This document shows, one piece after another, positions 25,000-34,001 of a stretch of 64,000 bases of DNA. The notes below the pieces were generated by a model. The model saw only the letters and a list, made by a program, of their open reading frames with translations, was not told the DNA's origin and searched no databases. Both the position numbers and the translations under genes were made by a program. Where the stretch lies: contig DONT01000002.1 in the NCBI GenBank assembly GCA_003513765.1, positions 124,215-188,214 of the forward strand. Reading direction: 5' to 3'. The DNA is from Jeotgalicoccus sp. (GTDB lineage Bacteria > Bacillota > Bacilli > Staphylococcales > Salinicoccaceae). Numbering within the stretch: the stretch's first letter is position 1; each line of letters begins with the position of its first letter.

Positions 25000-26895
25000 T
25001 TATAATTCAAAACTAATATTACTATTTTCATCAGTGTAAAATGGCTTACACTTTCTATGAGAAAGTCTAGAAAGATTAATTTTTTTTGATTTATCCCCTA
25101 CTTCTATATCAAAAAATTTATCTTTGCTTGTTATTGATAAACTTAAATCATAAATTTCATTTTTTGGATAATGTTTAGCATAGAATTCAATTTCTAAAAT
25201 AAATATATCTTTTTCAACAGAAATAATTTTTGCATCTACAATATCTATAATTTTATTTTCTTGGTCCTTGATAGTTGATCTATGAGTAAAATTACCTTTA
25301 AAAATAGGTTCAATTTTATCTTTAGAATTCAACTTAACTTCTAAAAATATTTTATAGGTTAACTTTTTAAATTGAGGTCGTTTCAAATCTATTAATTTAA
25401 CTTTTGGATGCATTTCGCTAGATTCAATTTTAACGTCTTCAAATAAATTAACCCAAGCATTTGCAAACTCTTCGTTCGAAAAATTCCTTGCTTTTTTTAT
25501 AGCATATTCATTATATTTTTCTTTTTCTTTTTCTGACTTATTTAAATACTTTATTATATGGTTAGATAATTCATTTATATTACCGTTTTCGACTAAATAA
25601 CCATTTTTATCATTATCTATCATATCTGACGGACCATATTTAATATCGTATGCAATGACCGGCGTACCATTTGCTATACTTTCTTGTATTGCTAACGCAA
25701 ATCCTTCATATTGTGAAGTAAGTAGAGAACAGTCTGCTGATTGCAAAATTGTATTGATTTCTTTTGAATAACCCATCAATTTAACTTGATTTTTAAGCCC
25801 TAATTTATTTATTAACTCTTGTAATTTAGATTTTTCTTTACCCTCACCATATATATGGAGAGTCGCATTAGGTACTTTTTTTACAACTTTTTCAAAGGCT
25901 TTGATACTATGATCCAATCTTTTTTCAGGATGAAGTCTCGAAACAATTATTACTCTGTTACTAATCTTCGTTTCCTTTATGTCAGGTATCTGTATTGAGT
26001 GCGGTATGACATAATAATTATTTCTAGTACCAAATCTTTTTGCTATATCTTCTTTTTGCTTTTTTGTGAGTAGTACCAATGCTTCGACATTATTTAAATT
26101 ATTTAATACGTCTCGATTACCAGTTCGGATTATATCTGTACCTGGACGAATATGAATACTATGAGTCATAAATATTTTTCTTACATAGCTGTTCTTAATG
26201 TTCATAATTACTGGGTCTAATCCTCTTGCTTCTCCTACTATATAAGTTAACGGTGTCTTAATATATAAGTTAATGAAATACTCTTTAAATTCATTAAACG
26301 AATTAAATCTAATAGGTTTTCTAACAAATAAAACTATACTAATAACTTTATCTGATTTATTAGCGGCATCAAATTCTCTAGTTAAAAATGGTGTTTGGTC
26401 TTTTCTATAAAATACTTGCCTTGCTAAATATTGATTTGAATAGAAACTTTGCCAATATATATAACCATCTTTATCTATTACATCTTTACTTGTACAAACA
26501 CTATTTTTATTAAAATGTTTTACTTCTTTAATATTATCTTTATTATAATAAATTTCAAGAACTTTAAATCCATCTTTGTAATATTCAAATTTGTTATTAT
26601 TAATTTTTATTGGTATATAAGAACTAGTATCAATTTTGTACTTCTTAATTTCATAACTTAAGTCATGCTCTCTAAAATAATCATTTATATTGTATATTTC
26701 CACTTTATCTTTTAAATTATATCTCTCAATTATAGTAGACTTAATATCTTTAAAGTTAGTTGTTGCATGAAATGTTAATATAATCGAATTTATACTTTTC
26801 TCATCATGTAATATTCTAGCCTTATTTAATAATGAAGAAGTTAATCCACCATGATCCGCATCTAACCTACTTGTTACAAAAACAACATTTTTCAT
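25000..26895 (-). CDS. GT4 glycosyltransferase, TarM/TagE-like (wall teichoic acid glycosylation)
   Basis: 631 residues. N-terminal SRLDADHGGLTSSLLNKAR is the glycine-rich acceptor-side loop of TagE/TarM-type enzymes, and HIRPGTDI follows around residue 250. The GT-B donor domain contains VIIVSRLHPEKRLDHSIKAF, LHIYGEGKEKSKLQ, and the EX7E motif EGFALAIQE followed by NGTPVIAYDIKYGPSDMI. A C-terminal extension of about 140 residues follows. By family such enzymes add alpha-linked glucose or GlcNAc to poly(glycerol- or ribitol-phosphate). Proximity to tarIJL supports a teichoic acid role. It is very AT-rich, suggesting transfer. Confidence 0.82.
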   Translation of the reverse strand: MKNVVFVTSRLDADHGGLTSSLLNKARILHDEKSINSIILTFHATTNFKDIKSTIIERYNLKDKVEIYNINDYFREHDLSYEIKKYKIDTSSYIPIKINNNKFEYYKDGFKVLEIYYNKDNIKEVKHFNKNSVCTSKDVIDKDGYIYWQSFYSNQYLARQVFYRKDQTPFLTREFDAANKSDKVISIVLFVRKPIRFNSFNEFKEYFINLYIKTPLTYIVGEARGLDPVIMNIKNSYVRKIFMTHSIHIRPGTDIIRTGNRDVLNNLNNVEALVLLTKKQKEDIAKRFGTRNNYYVIPHSIQIPDIKETKISNRVIIVSRLHPEKRLDHSIKAFEKVVKKVPNATLHIYGEGKEKSKLQELINKLGLKNQVKLMGYSKEINTILQSADCSLLTSQYEGFALAIQESIANGTPVIAYDIKYGPSDMIDNDKNGYLVENGNINELSNHIIKYLNKSEKEKEKYNEYAIKKARNFSNEEFANAWVNLFEDVKIESSEMHPKVKLIDLKRPQFKKLTYKIFLEVKLNSKDKIEPIFKGNFTHRSTIKDQENKIIDIVDAKIISVEKDIFILEIEFYAKHYPKNEIYDLSLSITSKDKFFDIEVGDKSKKINLSRLSHRKCKPFYTDENSNISFEL

Positions 26896-26934
26896 TTCTA
26901 TCCCCCCGTATTTTTAAAACTAAATTTAAAATCA

Positions 26935-27276
26935 TCAGTAATTTTTGTCTAACATATTGCTAAATGAGTTCCTACCTATAAGATATTTTGATAAAGGAAA
27001 GTGTGATAATAAAATAGCAATTCCAATACTAAAACCAAGAGTAAACATTACCATAAGAATTAAAAATAATATTGGTATTTCTACAAAAGAGGCGAGACCT
27101 CTAGACAAGTATGAGTTAATTAATGGATGAGATAAATAGACAAAAAATGAGACTTCACTAATAACTAATAATAATGTAAGTTTGTATTTTCCTAAAACTT
27201 TCATAACATATAAAACAATTAAAAATGTTAATACAGTATATAAAATTATATCAAATGCTGCGACGCAGTGGTAATA
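26935..27276 (-). pseudogene. Acyltransferase-3-type membrane protein, C-terminal remnant
   Basis: An open frame without a proper start encodes hydrophobic helices, including SFFVYLSHPLINSYLSRGL, the characteristic late segment of membrane acyltransferases such as OatA/WecH-type O-acetyltransferases. The frame is bounded upstream by a TAA at 27277-27279. Only about the last 110 of an expected 330 or more residues remain, so the gene is truncated. It may originally have acetylated a surface polymer. Confidence 0.65.
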
Positions 27277-27324
27277 TTAGAGCGCCGTAAGCATTCTGTC
27301 AAAATTATATTGCTAAACCTTAAA

Positions 27325-27370
27325 ACTCCCCCTAAGGTAGCTGTTTTTAAATAGATACCTTAGGGGGAGT
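27325..27370 (-). terminator. Terminator of the tarIJL operon
   Basis: A perfect 15-bp inverted repeat (27325-27339 with 27356-27370), GC-rich core CCCCCTAAGG, 16-nt loop. TTTTAAG follows on the minus strand. Confidence 0.78.
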
Positions 27371-27430
27371 ATATTAAATATTTTAAATGATTTAAATTAT
27401 ATTCAAGTCACTTTTAATCCTCAGGTGATA

Positions 27431-29119
27431 TCAACAACTAAAAATATTACGTACAACTCTTTCACTAGATTTTCCGTCTTGATATTTAAAGTGTTTATTT
27501 AAGAACGGCACTACTTTTTCCTCTTCATAATCTTCATTATCCAATGCAATTATAAGTTCCTCGAATGACTCAACAATTTTTCCTGGAACAAATGATTCAT
27601 ATGGTTCATAGAAATCACGTGAAGTCACATAGTCTTCCAAATCAAAGGCGTAAAAAAGCATAGGGCGTTTAAACAATGCAAATTCATAAACAAGGGATGA
27701 GTAGTCACTAATTAGTATATCAGTTACAAATAGTAAATCATTCACTTCTCTGTAATCTGAAACATCAACAAAGTATTGTTCATATTCTTTGGGTATGTTT
27801 AATCTGTTTTTTACAAATGGGTGCATTTTAAATAATACCACCGTATTAGTTTCATGACAGTAGCGTGCAAATCTTACGAAATCAATTTTGAAAAATGGAT
27901 AGTGGGCAGTCTTATGCCCATTCCCCCTGAAGGTAGGAGCAAATAGAATTACTTTTTTGCCTTTTATTATAGGCAGAGCATTTTCCATTTGGGTTATGAT
28001 TTTATTTTTATAATTTTCATCAAAGAAAATATCAGTTCGTGGTACACCTGTTGGGATAATATTTTGCTCTTTTACCCCAAATGCTTCTCCATAAAATGGA
28101 ATGTCATTCTCAGAAGAGACGGTTACTTTTGTATAGTTTCTATGGTTTACAGAATCAAAGAAGGGGCCACCTTTTTTTCCTGTACGGCTGAAACCGACAG
28201 TTTTAAATGCGCCTACAGCATGCCAAACTTGTATAATTTCCTGATTTTTTCTGAATTTCATATTGTAAAGTAATGGATGAAAATCATCCAAAAAAATATA
28301 ATCTGCTTTACCTAGTAAATATGGGAACTTGAATTTATCTATAAACTTTCTTCTTGATGAAATATTCGATTTAAACATAGAGTGAATCTCGTACTTTTTA
28401 TCTAAATTTTGTCTAAGCATTTCATTATAGATAAACTCAAAGTTACCAGACATTGCTGGTCTAGAGTCTGAGGTGAATAGTACTGTGTTACCTTTTTTCA
28501 TATTGAAAAACTTAGTGGCTTTGAATATAAGTTTAAATAGAAAATCTCGAAATTTAAAGGAATTTTTATTGTATTTTTTTTTGATATCTTTGATTTTATG
28601 AGACACTATACTTTCTTTAGGTCTCGGCTTGTTGAATTTAATATCTAGTACAAACTCGTTAACTTCTTTAGAGATTTTCGGTGTCACAATATAACTTATC
28701 GTTTTGGAATCACCACTTTTTTTAAACTGATGCTTAAAATTATTCAAGAGGTAGTTTTTCTTACCATTAATAGTTTCAAATGAATCATAGCGCTCTAATT
28801 GTTTGTCATCCAAGTCATAATTTAAAGGATCCAATAATGCCTGGTCTACATGAGCAATATAATCAAGGTCTCCTTTAAAAATCACTAAATATTGGCCCGT
28901 AGGTAAATAATTGCCATCGTCTAAGATCGCTATATTAAAACGTGCTTTATATTTATCATCTTCAATTATTACTTCATTTGCTTCTACTTCTTTTGTTTCT
29001 GTTAGATTTCTTAATATTACCTTCTTATTTTTTATATCAATGTCATTAGTGTGGCCTTCGATGAAAAGTTGGATTCTTTCCCAATAGATATTATCTATCT
29101 GTATCTTGTAATGATTCAC
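27431..29119 (-). CDS. tarL: Poly(ribitol-phosphate) polymerase TarL (CDP-ribitol transferase)
   Basis: 562 residues, the same length as S. aureus TarL. The N-terminal beta-rich domain begins with IDNIYWERIQLFIEGHTND. The catalytic CDP-glycerol/ribitol transferase domain shows TVLFTSDSRPAMSGNFEFIY (about residue 212), QVWHAVGAFKTVGFSRTG (about 300), PTGVPRTDIFF, LFAPTFRGNGH and SDYSSLVYEFALF. It polymerises ribitol phosphate units on the teichoic acid linkage unit at the inner membrane face. It is the last gene of tarI-tarJ-tarL. Confusion with TarF or TagF is possible but less likely given TarI and TarJ upstream. Confidence 0.88.
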   Translation of the reverse strand: MNHYKIQIDNIYWERIQLFIEGHTNDIDIKNKKVILRNLTETKEVEANEVIIEDDKYKARFNIAILDDGNYLPTGQYLVIFKGDLDYIAHVDQALLDPLNYDLDDKQLERYDSFETINGKKNYLLNNFKHQFKKSGDSKTISYIVTPKISKEVNEFVLDIKFNKPRPKESIVSHKIKDIKKKYNKNSFKFRDFLFKLIFKATKFFNMKKGNTVLFTSDSRPAMSGNFEFIYNEMLRQNLDKKYEIHSMFKSNISSRRKFIDKFKFPYLLGKADYIFLDDFHPLLYNMKFRKNQEIIQVWHAVGAFKTVGFSRTGKKGGPFFDSVNHRNYTKVTVSSENDIPFYGEAFGVKEQNIIPTGVPRTDIFFDENYKNKIITQMENALPIIKGKKVILFAPTFRGNGHKTAHYPFFKIDFVRFARYCHETNTVVLFKMHPFVKNRLNIPKEYEQYFVDVSDYREVNDLLFVTDILISDYSSLVYEFALFKRPMLFYAFDLEDYVTSRDFYEPYESFVPGKIVESFEELIIALDNEDYEEEKVVPFLNKHFKYQDGKSSERVVRNIFSC

Positions 29120-29147
29120 CCTACTATTTCACTCCTTATCTATTTTT

Positions 29148-30176
29148 TTACATAGTCCATTTAATTACTGTTTTCCCCCATGATGTTGATAAATCTTCTT
29201 CGAATGCCATTACAACATCATTAATAGTTTTAACTTCGAACTCATTACCTTTCAGGAGTGATAATTTGTCAATAACATCAGGATATTCTTTATAAAATTT
29301 AGCAATATCTCTAAAGTCCTGAGCACCGCTGCGACTACTACCGAACATTGTCAGACCTTTTTCTAAAACCAGACGTGTATTTATTTCTATTGGATATTCA
29401 CTTACACCTAGAAGGCTGATTGTACCTTCTGGTGAGATGAGATCGATCATCTGATCTAGGGCAGATTGGCTACCTTTACCCCCTACACATTCAAAACCAT
29501 GGTCAAATGTGATGTCTTCAGGTATCTCATGAATGTTATAAACTTCTTCAATAAATGAGAAATGGCTTAATTTGTAAGCAGTTTTACCAAATGCATAAAT
29601 TTTAGCATCTGGGTAAAGTTTGTTTAAGAGAATAGCTGTAATGTATCCTAAGTTTCCATCTCCCCAGATACCAAAGCTGTTCTTATTAGCATTTGATCTG
29701 CTTTCAAGTCGTTGAATTGCATGCCAACTTACACTCACCAATTCAGAATAAGCGACGGTACTTAAATCTTTAATGCTTTCATCCAATTCAACAATTCTAT
29801 CATGTTTCATGAAGACATAATCTTGCATAAATCCATCAAAACCACTGGATCTGAATTTACTGCTAGGTAAATAGTTTTCAGCTATGACAGGGTCAGCTTC
29901 AATAGGAGTGTTAGGAACCATAATGACTTTTGTACCAACCTTATATTTACCTTTGTTGTCATAAACTATTTCTCCAACCCCTTCATGAATGAGAGACATT
30001 GGAAGTTTCTTTTTAAGAACATTTTTATTTCGGGTGCCCGTATAATACCTTTGATCAGCTGCACAGATAGATAAGTATAATGGTCTTATAACTACTTTAT
30101 CACCTTTAACATTTTCATTATTATATGTGACTTCAAACTGTCTAGGGGACACGAGCTGGTATAACTGATTAATCAC
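29148..30176 (-). CDS. tarJ: Ribulose-5-phosphate reductase TarJ
   Basis: 342 residues of the zinc alcohol dehydrogenase superfamily. MINQLYQLVSPRQFEVTYNN and SICAADQRYYTGTRN at the start, IHEGVGE, VMVPNTPIEADPVIAENYL, and the nucleotide-binding FGIWGDGNLGYITAILLNK match TarJ closely. It reduces ribulose 5-phosphate to ribitol 5-phosphate with NADPH, feeding TarI. It overlaps the end of tarI by 8 bp and precedes tarL by 28 bp, so all three are one operon. Confidence 0.93.
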   Translation of the reverse strand: MINQLYQLVSPRQFEVTYNNENVKGDKVVIRPLYLSICAADQRYYTGTRNKNVLKKKLPMSLIHEGVGEIVYDNKGKYKVGTKVIMVPNTPIEADPVIAENYLPSSKFRSSGFDGFMQDYVFMKHDRIVELDESIKDLSTVAYSELVSVSWHAIQRLESRSNANKNSFGIWGDGNLGYITAILLNKLYPDAKIYAFGKTAYKLSHFSFIEEVYNIHEIPEDITFDHGFECVGGKGSQSALDQMIDLISPEGTISLLGVSEYPIEINTRLVLEKGLTMFGSSRSGAQDFRDIAKFYKEYPDVIDKLSLLKGNEFEVKTINDVVMAFEEDLSTSWGKTVIKWTM

Positions 30177-30885
30177 TTGACATTCCCCCTTTTATAATTG
30201 AGTTCGCAACTTTAAGATCATAAGGTGTCGTTATTTTAATATTAAATAATTCGCCGGCAACCAATTTTACCGTTTTATCGGCTACAACTAGGATCTTGCA
30301 TGCATCAGTCATTATCTTTTTATCTTCGTCTGATAATCTATTGTAAGAATCTCTTAATAAGTTAATATTGAAAGATTGAGGTGTTTGCCCTTGATACATT
30401 TCATTTCTGACGGGTATTGATTTTATAGAATCTCCGTCTGTTGAAGTAACGATTGTATCTATCGCAGTAATTACAGTATCTACTGCTCCATGCTCCAATA
30501 CATTTACAATATTTTCTTTAATAATACGATGTGTCAAGAATGGTCTAACAGCATCATGTGTGACGATTACATCCTCCGGGGTGATTCCATTTTGTTTTTC
30601 TATTGCATGGATAATATTCATGATTGTTTCATTTCGGTCAGAACCGCCTTCAACCACTTCAATTCTCTCATCATTAATATTGTGTTTTTTTAATGTGTCT
30701 TGTGTATGTGCTATCCACTTTTTAGGTGTAGCGATAAATATTTTATCAAATTCACTTGTGAGCAAGAATTTTTCAACCGTATGAACAAGTATAGGCTTCC
30801 CATCTAAGTCTAAAAATTGTTTGGGTAATGGGACATTCCCCATCCTTGAACCTATTCCTCCAGCTAATATGCCAGCATAAATCAT
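30169..30885 (-). CDS. tarI: Ribitol-5-phosphate cytidylyltransferase TarI
   Basis: 238 residues, the same as the S. aureus enzyme. N-terminal GILAGGIGSRMG (residues 5-16) and PKQF bind CTP. VTHDAVRPFLT and YQGQTPQSF are the IspD/TarI family blocks. It converts ribitol 5-phosphate and CTP to CDP-ribitol. First gene of the tarIJL operon. SD AGGAG precedes the ATG. About 240 bp of AT-rich sequence without a gene separates it from the IS30 remnant and must hold the promoter. Confidence 0.93.
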   Translation of the reverse strand: MIYAGILAGGIGSRMGNVPLPKQFLDLDGKPILVHTVEKFLLTSEFDKIFIATPKKWIAHTQDTLKKHNINDERIEVVEGGSDRNETIMNIIHAIEKQNGITPEDVIVTHDAVRPFLTHRIIKENIVNVLEHGAVDTVITAIDTIVTSTDGDSIKSIPVRNEMYQGQTPQSFNINLLRDSYNRLSDEDKKIMTDACKILVVADKTVKLVAGELFNIKITTPYDLKVANSIIKGGMSSD

Positions 30886-31127
30886 ATACTCATCTTCTCC
30901 TTTATTAAGAAATATTGAATTTCTCAGTATTTTATTAAAACTTTAGCAAACCAATAATGCTTACATTATAACAAATATCTATTTATATAACCATTACACA
31001 CTTGATATAGAAATGATTTGAGCCATTAAATAAAATTCAACAACTGAATATAAGAACAAACCTTAGACTAAATTGGTTAGAAGATAGTCGATGTATATTT
31101 TAAAGAGAAAAATTAAAATTTCGTTTG

Positions 31128-31325
31128 TCAAAATAAGCTAGACAGTTGCTTATCACCCATGTAACTCAAAAACACTTCCAACGGTGTACGATAGTTCAAT
31201 GATTTTCTCGGTATGTGGTTTCTTCTTGCGGCAACAGATGAGATAAAAGTTTGGTCGACCGTGTTGAAATCCATGTTTTTGGGCAGTCCATCTCTCCTGA
31301 GCAATCCATTGGAATGTTCAGACAT
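31128..31325 (-). pseudogene. IS30-family transposase, C-terminal fragment
   Basis: The segment SEHSNGLLRRDGLPKNMD followed by RKSLNYRTPLEVF matches the end of IS30-type transposases (E-H-N-G-L-x-R and the P-R-K-x-L-x-Y-x-T-P block). Sequence upstream of SEHSNG no longer matches, so only about 65 residues remain, including the likely catalytic Glu region. Inactive relic. Confidence 0.75.
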
Positions 31326-31667
31326 CCCCAGACCGACGAGAGGACCTGGAACAAGAAATTCGTATAAAGCTAATGGAAATCACTCGGAATTATCAGTGGA
31401 AAGAAAGTCCGGAAACCGACCGTTTATTATACTTTTCAGGGTTATAGAAATACTGGAATTATTATGGATTTAGAGTATAAAAACACGTATAATTATCAAA
31501 GTATATTTATATTGAAACTAGTAGACTTTTTGTACTATATGTAAAGGTCAGAGAGGACTTTTAACTAATCAAAATGGAGCTACTATCATTAAAAAGGCTC
31601 TAAAATCAGTAGGAAAATGAACGGAGTAGAGTAAACTTTTTAAAATACCTATGAAAGAGTGTAATTC
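31326..31667. other. Gene-free stretch with ORF tails, upstream of the recombinase
   Basis: About 340 bases. Two short open tails on the plus strand, at about 31345-31449 (starting EDLEQEIRIKLMEITRNY) and 31543-31620 (ending KKALKSVGK), may be the ends of genes lost to rearrangement. AT-rich sequence at 31480-31560 could hold the recombinase's target site, but no clear inverted-repeat res subsites were found. Confidence 0.3.
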
Positions 31668-32246
31668 ATGAGTAAAATCGGATATGCAAGGGTCAGCACA
31701 AAAGATCAGAACTTAGACAGTCAAATTGATGTATTAATGGAGTATGGGTGTGAACGCATCTTTTCTGAAAAAGTAAGTGGTCGTAAGTTTAAACGTACAG
31801 AACTTGATAAATGTTTAGACTATATGCGTGAGGGCGATACTCTAGTTATTACTAAATTGGATAGATTAGGGCGTACGACAAAACAGCTTATAGAGTTAGC
31901 ACAACATTTGGAAGATAATGCTATTGATTTAGAAATTATTGATATGAATATTAAAACTCAAGATGCAATGGGGAAAATGTTTTTTACAATGATGTCTGCT
32001 TTTGCAGAACTTGAAGCCAATCTTTTGAGCGAGCGTACAAAAAAAGGATTAGATTCTGCACGAGCAAGAGGCAGGCGAGGAGGGCGACCAAAAATTCCTC
32101 AGCATAAAGAAAAAATGATTATTTCACTTTATAACAGTAAAGAGTATACAATCAATGAAATAATTAAGATGACTGGTGTATCAAGAGGTACGATATATAA
32201 TATCATTAATAAGAAGAAGTCCGAGATAAAGATTGGGGAGAAATAA
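31668..32246 (+). CDS. Small serine recombinase (resolvase/invertase, BinL-like)
   Basis: 192 residues. The N-terminal resolvase domain starts KIGYARVSTKDQNLDSQID with the nucleophilic Ser at residue 10. The conserved LVITKLDRLGRT region and the E-helix ELEANLLSERTKKGLDSARARG follow. C-terminal HTH_7 (YTINEIIKMTGVSRGTIYNI). This is the size of plasmid/transposon resolvases and invertases, not of the roughly 540-residue Ccr recombinases of SCC elements. It is followed four bases later by the type III mod fragment, an arrangement that could allow inversion or resolution of the R-M genes. Confidence 0.92.
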   Translation: MSKIGYARVSTKDQNLDSQIDVLMEYGCERIFSEKVSGRKFKRTELDKCLDYMREGDTLVITKLDRLGRTTKQLIELAQHLEDNAIDLEIIDMNIKTQDAMGKMFFTMMSAFAELEANLLSERTKKGLDSARARGRRGGRPKIPQHKEKMIISLYNSKEYTINEIIKMTGVSRGTIYNIINKKKSEIKIGEK

Positions 32247-32250
32247 TTTT

Positions 32251-32547
32251 ATGGAAACAAATCTTCAAAAAGAGATAAATAAAGTATTAGGTGAATTTCC
32301 TGAGTATTGGGATGAAGACACATTATTGAAAAATAAACTCATCGAAGACATACGATCGTACAAAGAAAAAATAATAGAAGCTCTTTTATCTAATAACCTG
32401 ATAAAAGATACATATGCTCTTCAACTGCCATCAGGGTCAGTTTTTAAGACAGAAGATTTTATAAGCATGCTACGTTTCAAGAACTATTGGGATAATAGTT
32501 ATACAAAGTATACAAATGAAGTTGGCCTAACAAGCGAAGGAAAGTAC
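32251..32547 (+). pseudogene. Type III restriction-modification methylase Mod, N-terminal fragment cut by IS3
   Basis: The frame from the ATG at 32251 encodes about 99 residues: METNLQKEINKVLGEFPEYW, then LQLPSGSVFKTEDFISMLRF, then NEVGLTSEGKY. This matches the N-terminus of type III Mod proteins, whose next family residues would be LKYNTDVVLDFP. The coding ends exactly where the IS3 left end (TGAATCGTC) begins at 32548, producing an immediate TGA. The methylase domain and the partner res gene are absent from the window. SD GGGGAG precedes the ATG. Confidence 0.8.
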
Positions 32548-32621
32548 TGAATCGTCTACACTTGATTGGACAACTCCTATGAGGGGGTTATTGTTAAATC
32601 AATGAAAGTAGGCGTTTTTTT

Positions 32622-32903
32622 ATGTCAAGAACGAGAAGAACATTTACCCCTGAATTTAAACTACAGATGGTCCGATTATTTGAAAATGGTAAATCAAAAT
32701 CTGAAATTGTACGGGAGTATGATCTCACGGCTTCAGCTTTAGATAAATGGGTTAAAAATCATCAGAACACAGGTTCATTTAATCATATTGACAATTTATC
32801 TGAAGAAGAGCGTGAACTCAGAAGACTTCGCAAAGACATTCAACAGTTAAAAATGGAAAACGATATTCTAAAGCAAGCAGCGCTGATCATGGGACGAAAA
32901 TAG
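32622..32903 (+). CDS. IS3-family transposase OrfA
   Basis: 93 residues. The HTH part is RRTFTPEFKLQMVRLFENGK to SEIVREYDLTASALDKWVKN. The C-terminal leucine zipper is LRRLRKDIQQLKMENDILKQ. The stop at 32901-32903 lies at CGAAAATAG, and the -1 frame continues as KIEVIRKNAHKYSVSAM into orfB, consistent with frameshift production of an OrfAB transposase. Confidence 0.93.
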   Translation: MSRTRRTFTPEFKLQMVRLFENGKSKSEIVREYDLTASALDKWVKNHQNTGSFNHIDNLSEEERELRRLRKDIQQLKMENDILKQAALIMGRK

Positions 32904-32935
32904 AAGTCATTCGTAAGAATGCACACAAATATTCA

Positions 32936-33766
32936 GTGTCAGCAATGTGCAAAGTCCTGCAAATCTCTAGAAGTACCTATTATTTTGAAATTAATAAACA
33001 AAGAACCAACAAGCAGTGTGAGCGCGATAACGATATCAATGAAACGATTATTCAGGTATTTCATTCAAACCGAAAATGTTTTGGTACCCGAAGAATAAAA
33101 AATGCGTTACATAAACTAGATTTGACAGTCTCGAGAAGACGCATCGGTCGGGTCATGAAACAGAATAATCTGGTGTCAACCTATACTATCGCAAGCTATA
33201 GGCCCTATCCGTCGAAGTCGAACGAGCGTCTGATCACGAATGGTCTAGACCGAGATTTTAACAGAGCACAACCAATGGAAGTCATTGTCAGTGATTTAAC
33301 ATATGTAAAAGTAGCAGGAAAATGGCATTACATATGTGTATTTATTGATCTCTTTAATCGAGAAATTGTTGGGTACAGTGCAGGTTCAAGAAAGAGTGCT
33401 GAGCTGGTCTTGTCATCAATCAGCACCATTAAGCATGATTTAAGAGATGTGCAGATGTTTCACACAGACAGAGGAAAGGAGTTCGATAACCAGCTGATTG
33501 CTGAAGTTTTAGATGGCTTTGATATTGAAAGATCACTTAGTATGAAAGGCTGTCCTTATGACAACGCTGTGGCTGAAACCACGTTCAAAGCGATGAAAAC
33601 TGAATTTATTAACCAATATACTTTTATATCATTAAAACAATTAAACATCGAACTATTCGACTACGTAAACTGGTATAACAATATTAGACCCCATGGTGCA
33701 TTGAATTATCTCACGCCAAAGGAGTATAAAGAAAACTTCTATAAAAACTGTCTAATATTCTGTTGA
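32936..33766 (+). CDS. IS3-family transposase OrfB (DDE integrase)
   Basis: 276 residues. The N-terminal HTH_21 region is LQISRSTYYFEINKQ. The rve core has VSDLTYVKVAGKWHY (Asp), FHTDRGKEFDNQ (Asp) and NAVAETTFKAMKTEF (Glu), then YNNIRPHGALNYLTPKEY. It appears intact and is probably translated mainly as a fusion with OrfA. Confidence 0.93.
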   Translation: MSAMCKVLQISRSTYYFEINKQRTNKQCERDNDINETIIQVFHSNRKCFGTRRIKNALHKLDLTVSRRRIGRVMKQNNLVSTYTIASYRPYPSKSNERLITNGLDRDFNRAQPMEVIVSDLTYVKVAGKWHYICVFIDLFNREIVGYSAGSRKSAELVLSSISTIKHDLRDVQMFHTDRGKEFDNQLIAEVLDGFDIERSLSMKGCPYDNAVAETTFKAMKTEFINQYTFISLKQLNIELFDYVNWYNNIRPHGALNYLTPKEYKENFYKNCLIFC

Positions 33767-33773
33767 CACACCA

Positions 33774-33866
33774 TTTTTTATAATCAGAGGAATCGATTGA
33801 TCCTCTTAGTATATTTGCTGATTCCCATAAATGAGACTCTAATTGCGGTAATGTTAGTTTAGACAT
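33774..33866 (-). pseudogene. hsdM: Type I restriction-modification HsdM, N-terminal fragment cut by IS3
   Basis: From the ATG at 33866 (SD GGAGCG) the minus strand encodes MSKLTLPQLESHLWESANIL then RGSIDSSDYKK, 31 residues, the standard start of HsdM, which would go on to the YIFGLLFLKRL segment. The frame runs directly into the IS3 right end at 33773. The rest of hsdM and any hsdS/hsdR are missing. This shows a type I system once stood next to rlmH. Confidence 0.8.
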
Positions 33867-33953
33867 GGTTTCACGCTCCAAATTTATTCAATCCAATTAA
33901 TTTAACGTATTAAAACTGCTTATGTATTAAGTATTAATGCAATACTTTAAAGT

Positions 33954-33970
33954 AGGAGCGCTAGGCTCCT
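33954..33970 (-). terminator. Weak hairpin after the 42-residue gene
   Basis: AGGAGC / GCTCCT, 6 bp with a 5-nt loop. Only a short T run follows on the minus strand. Confidence 0.4.
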
Positions 33971-34001
33971 TCGTGTTGTTTGAATTTCTCTAAATTATCA
34001 T

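Larger units (their letters stand above)
32548..33773 (+). mobile_element. IS3-family insertion sequence between two R-M gene fragments
   Basis: 1226 bp carrying orfA and orfB. Imperfect terminal inverted repeats start TGAATCGTCTACAC on the left and, read inward, TGGTGTGTCAACAG on the right; both continue to a shared ATT.GACA block. The two flanks come from different genes (type III mod on the left, type I hsdM on the right, opposite strands) and show no target duplication, so a deletion or recombination has removed the sequence between. Confidence 0.88.

Noticed and set aside
27325..27370. IS terminal inverted repeat
   Set aside because: The arms form one hairpin right after tarL with a T-rich minus-strand tail, so a terminator fits better.
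31668..32246. Recombinase as a Ccr of an SCC element
   Set aside because: It has 192 residues with the resolvase/invertase layout. Ccr proteins are large serine recombinases of about 450-560 residues.
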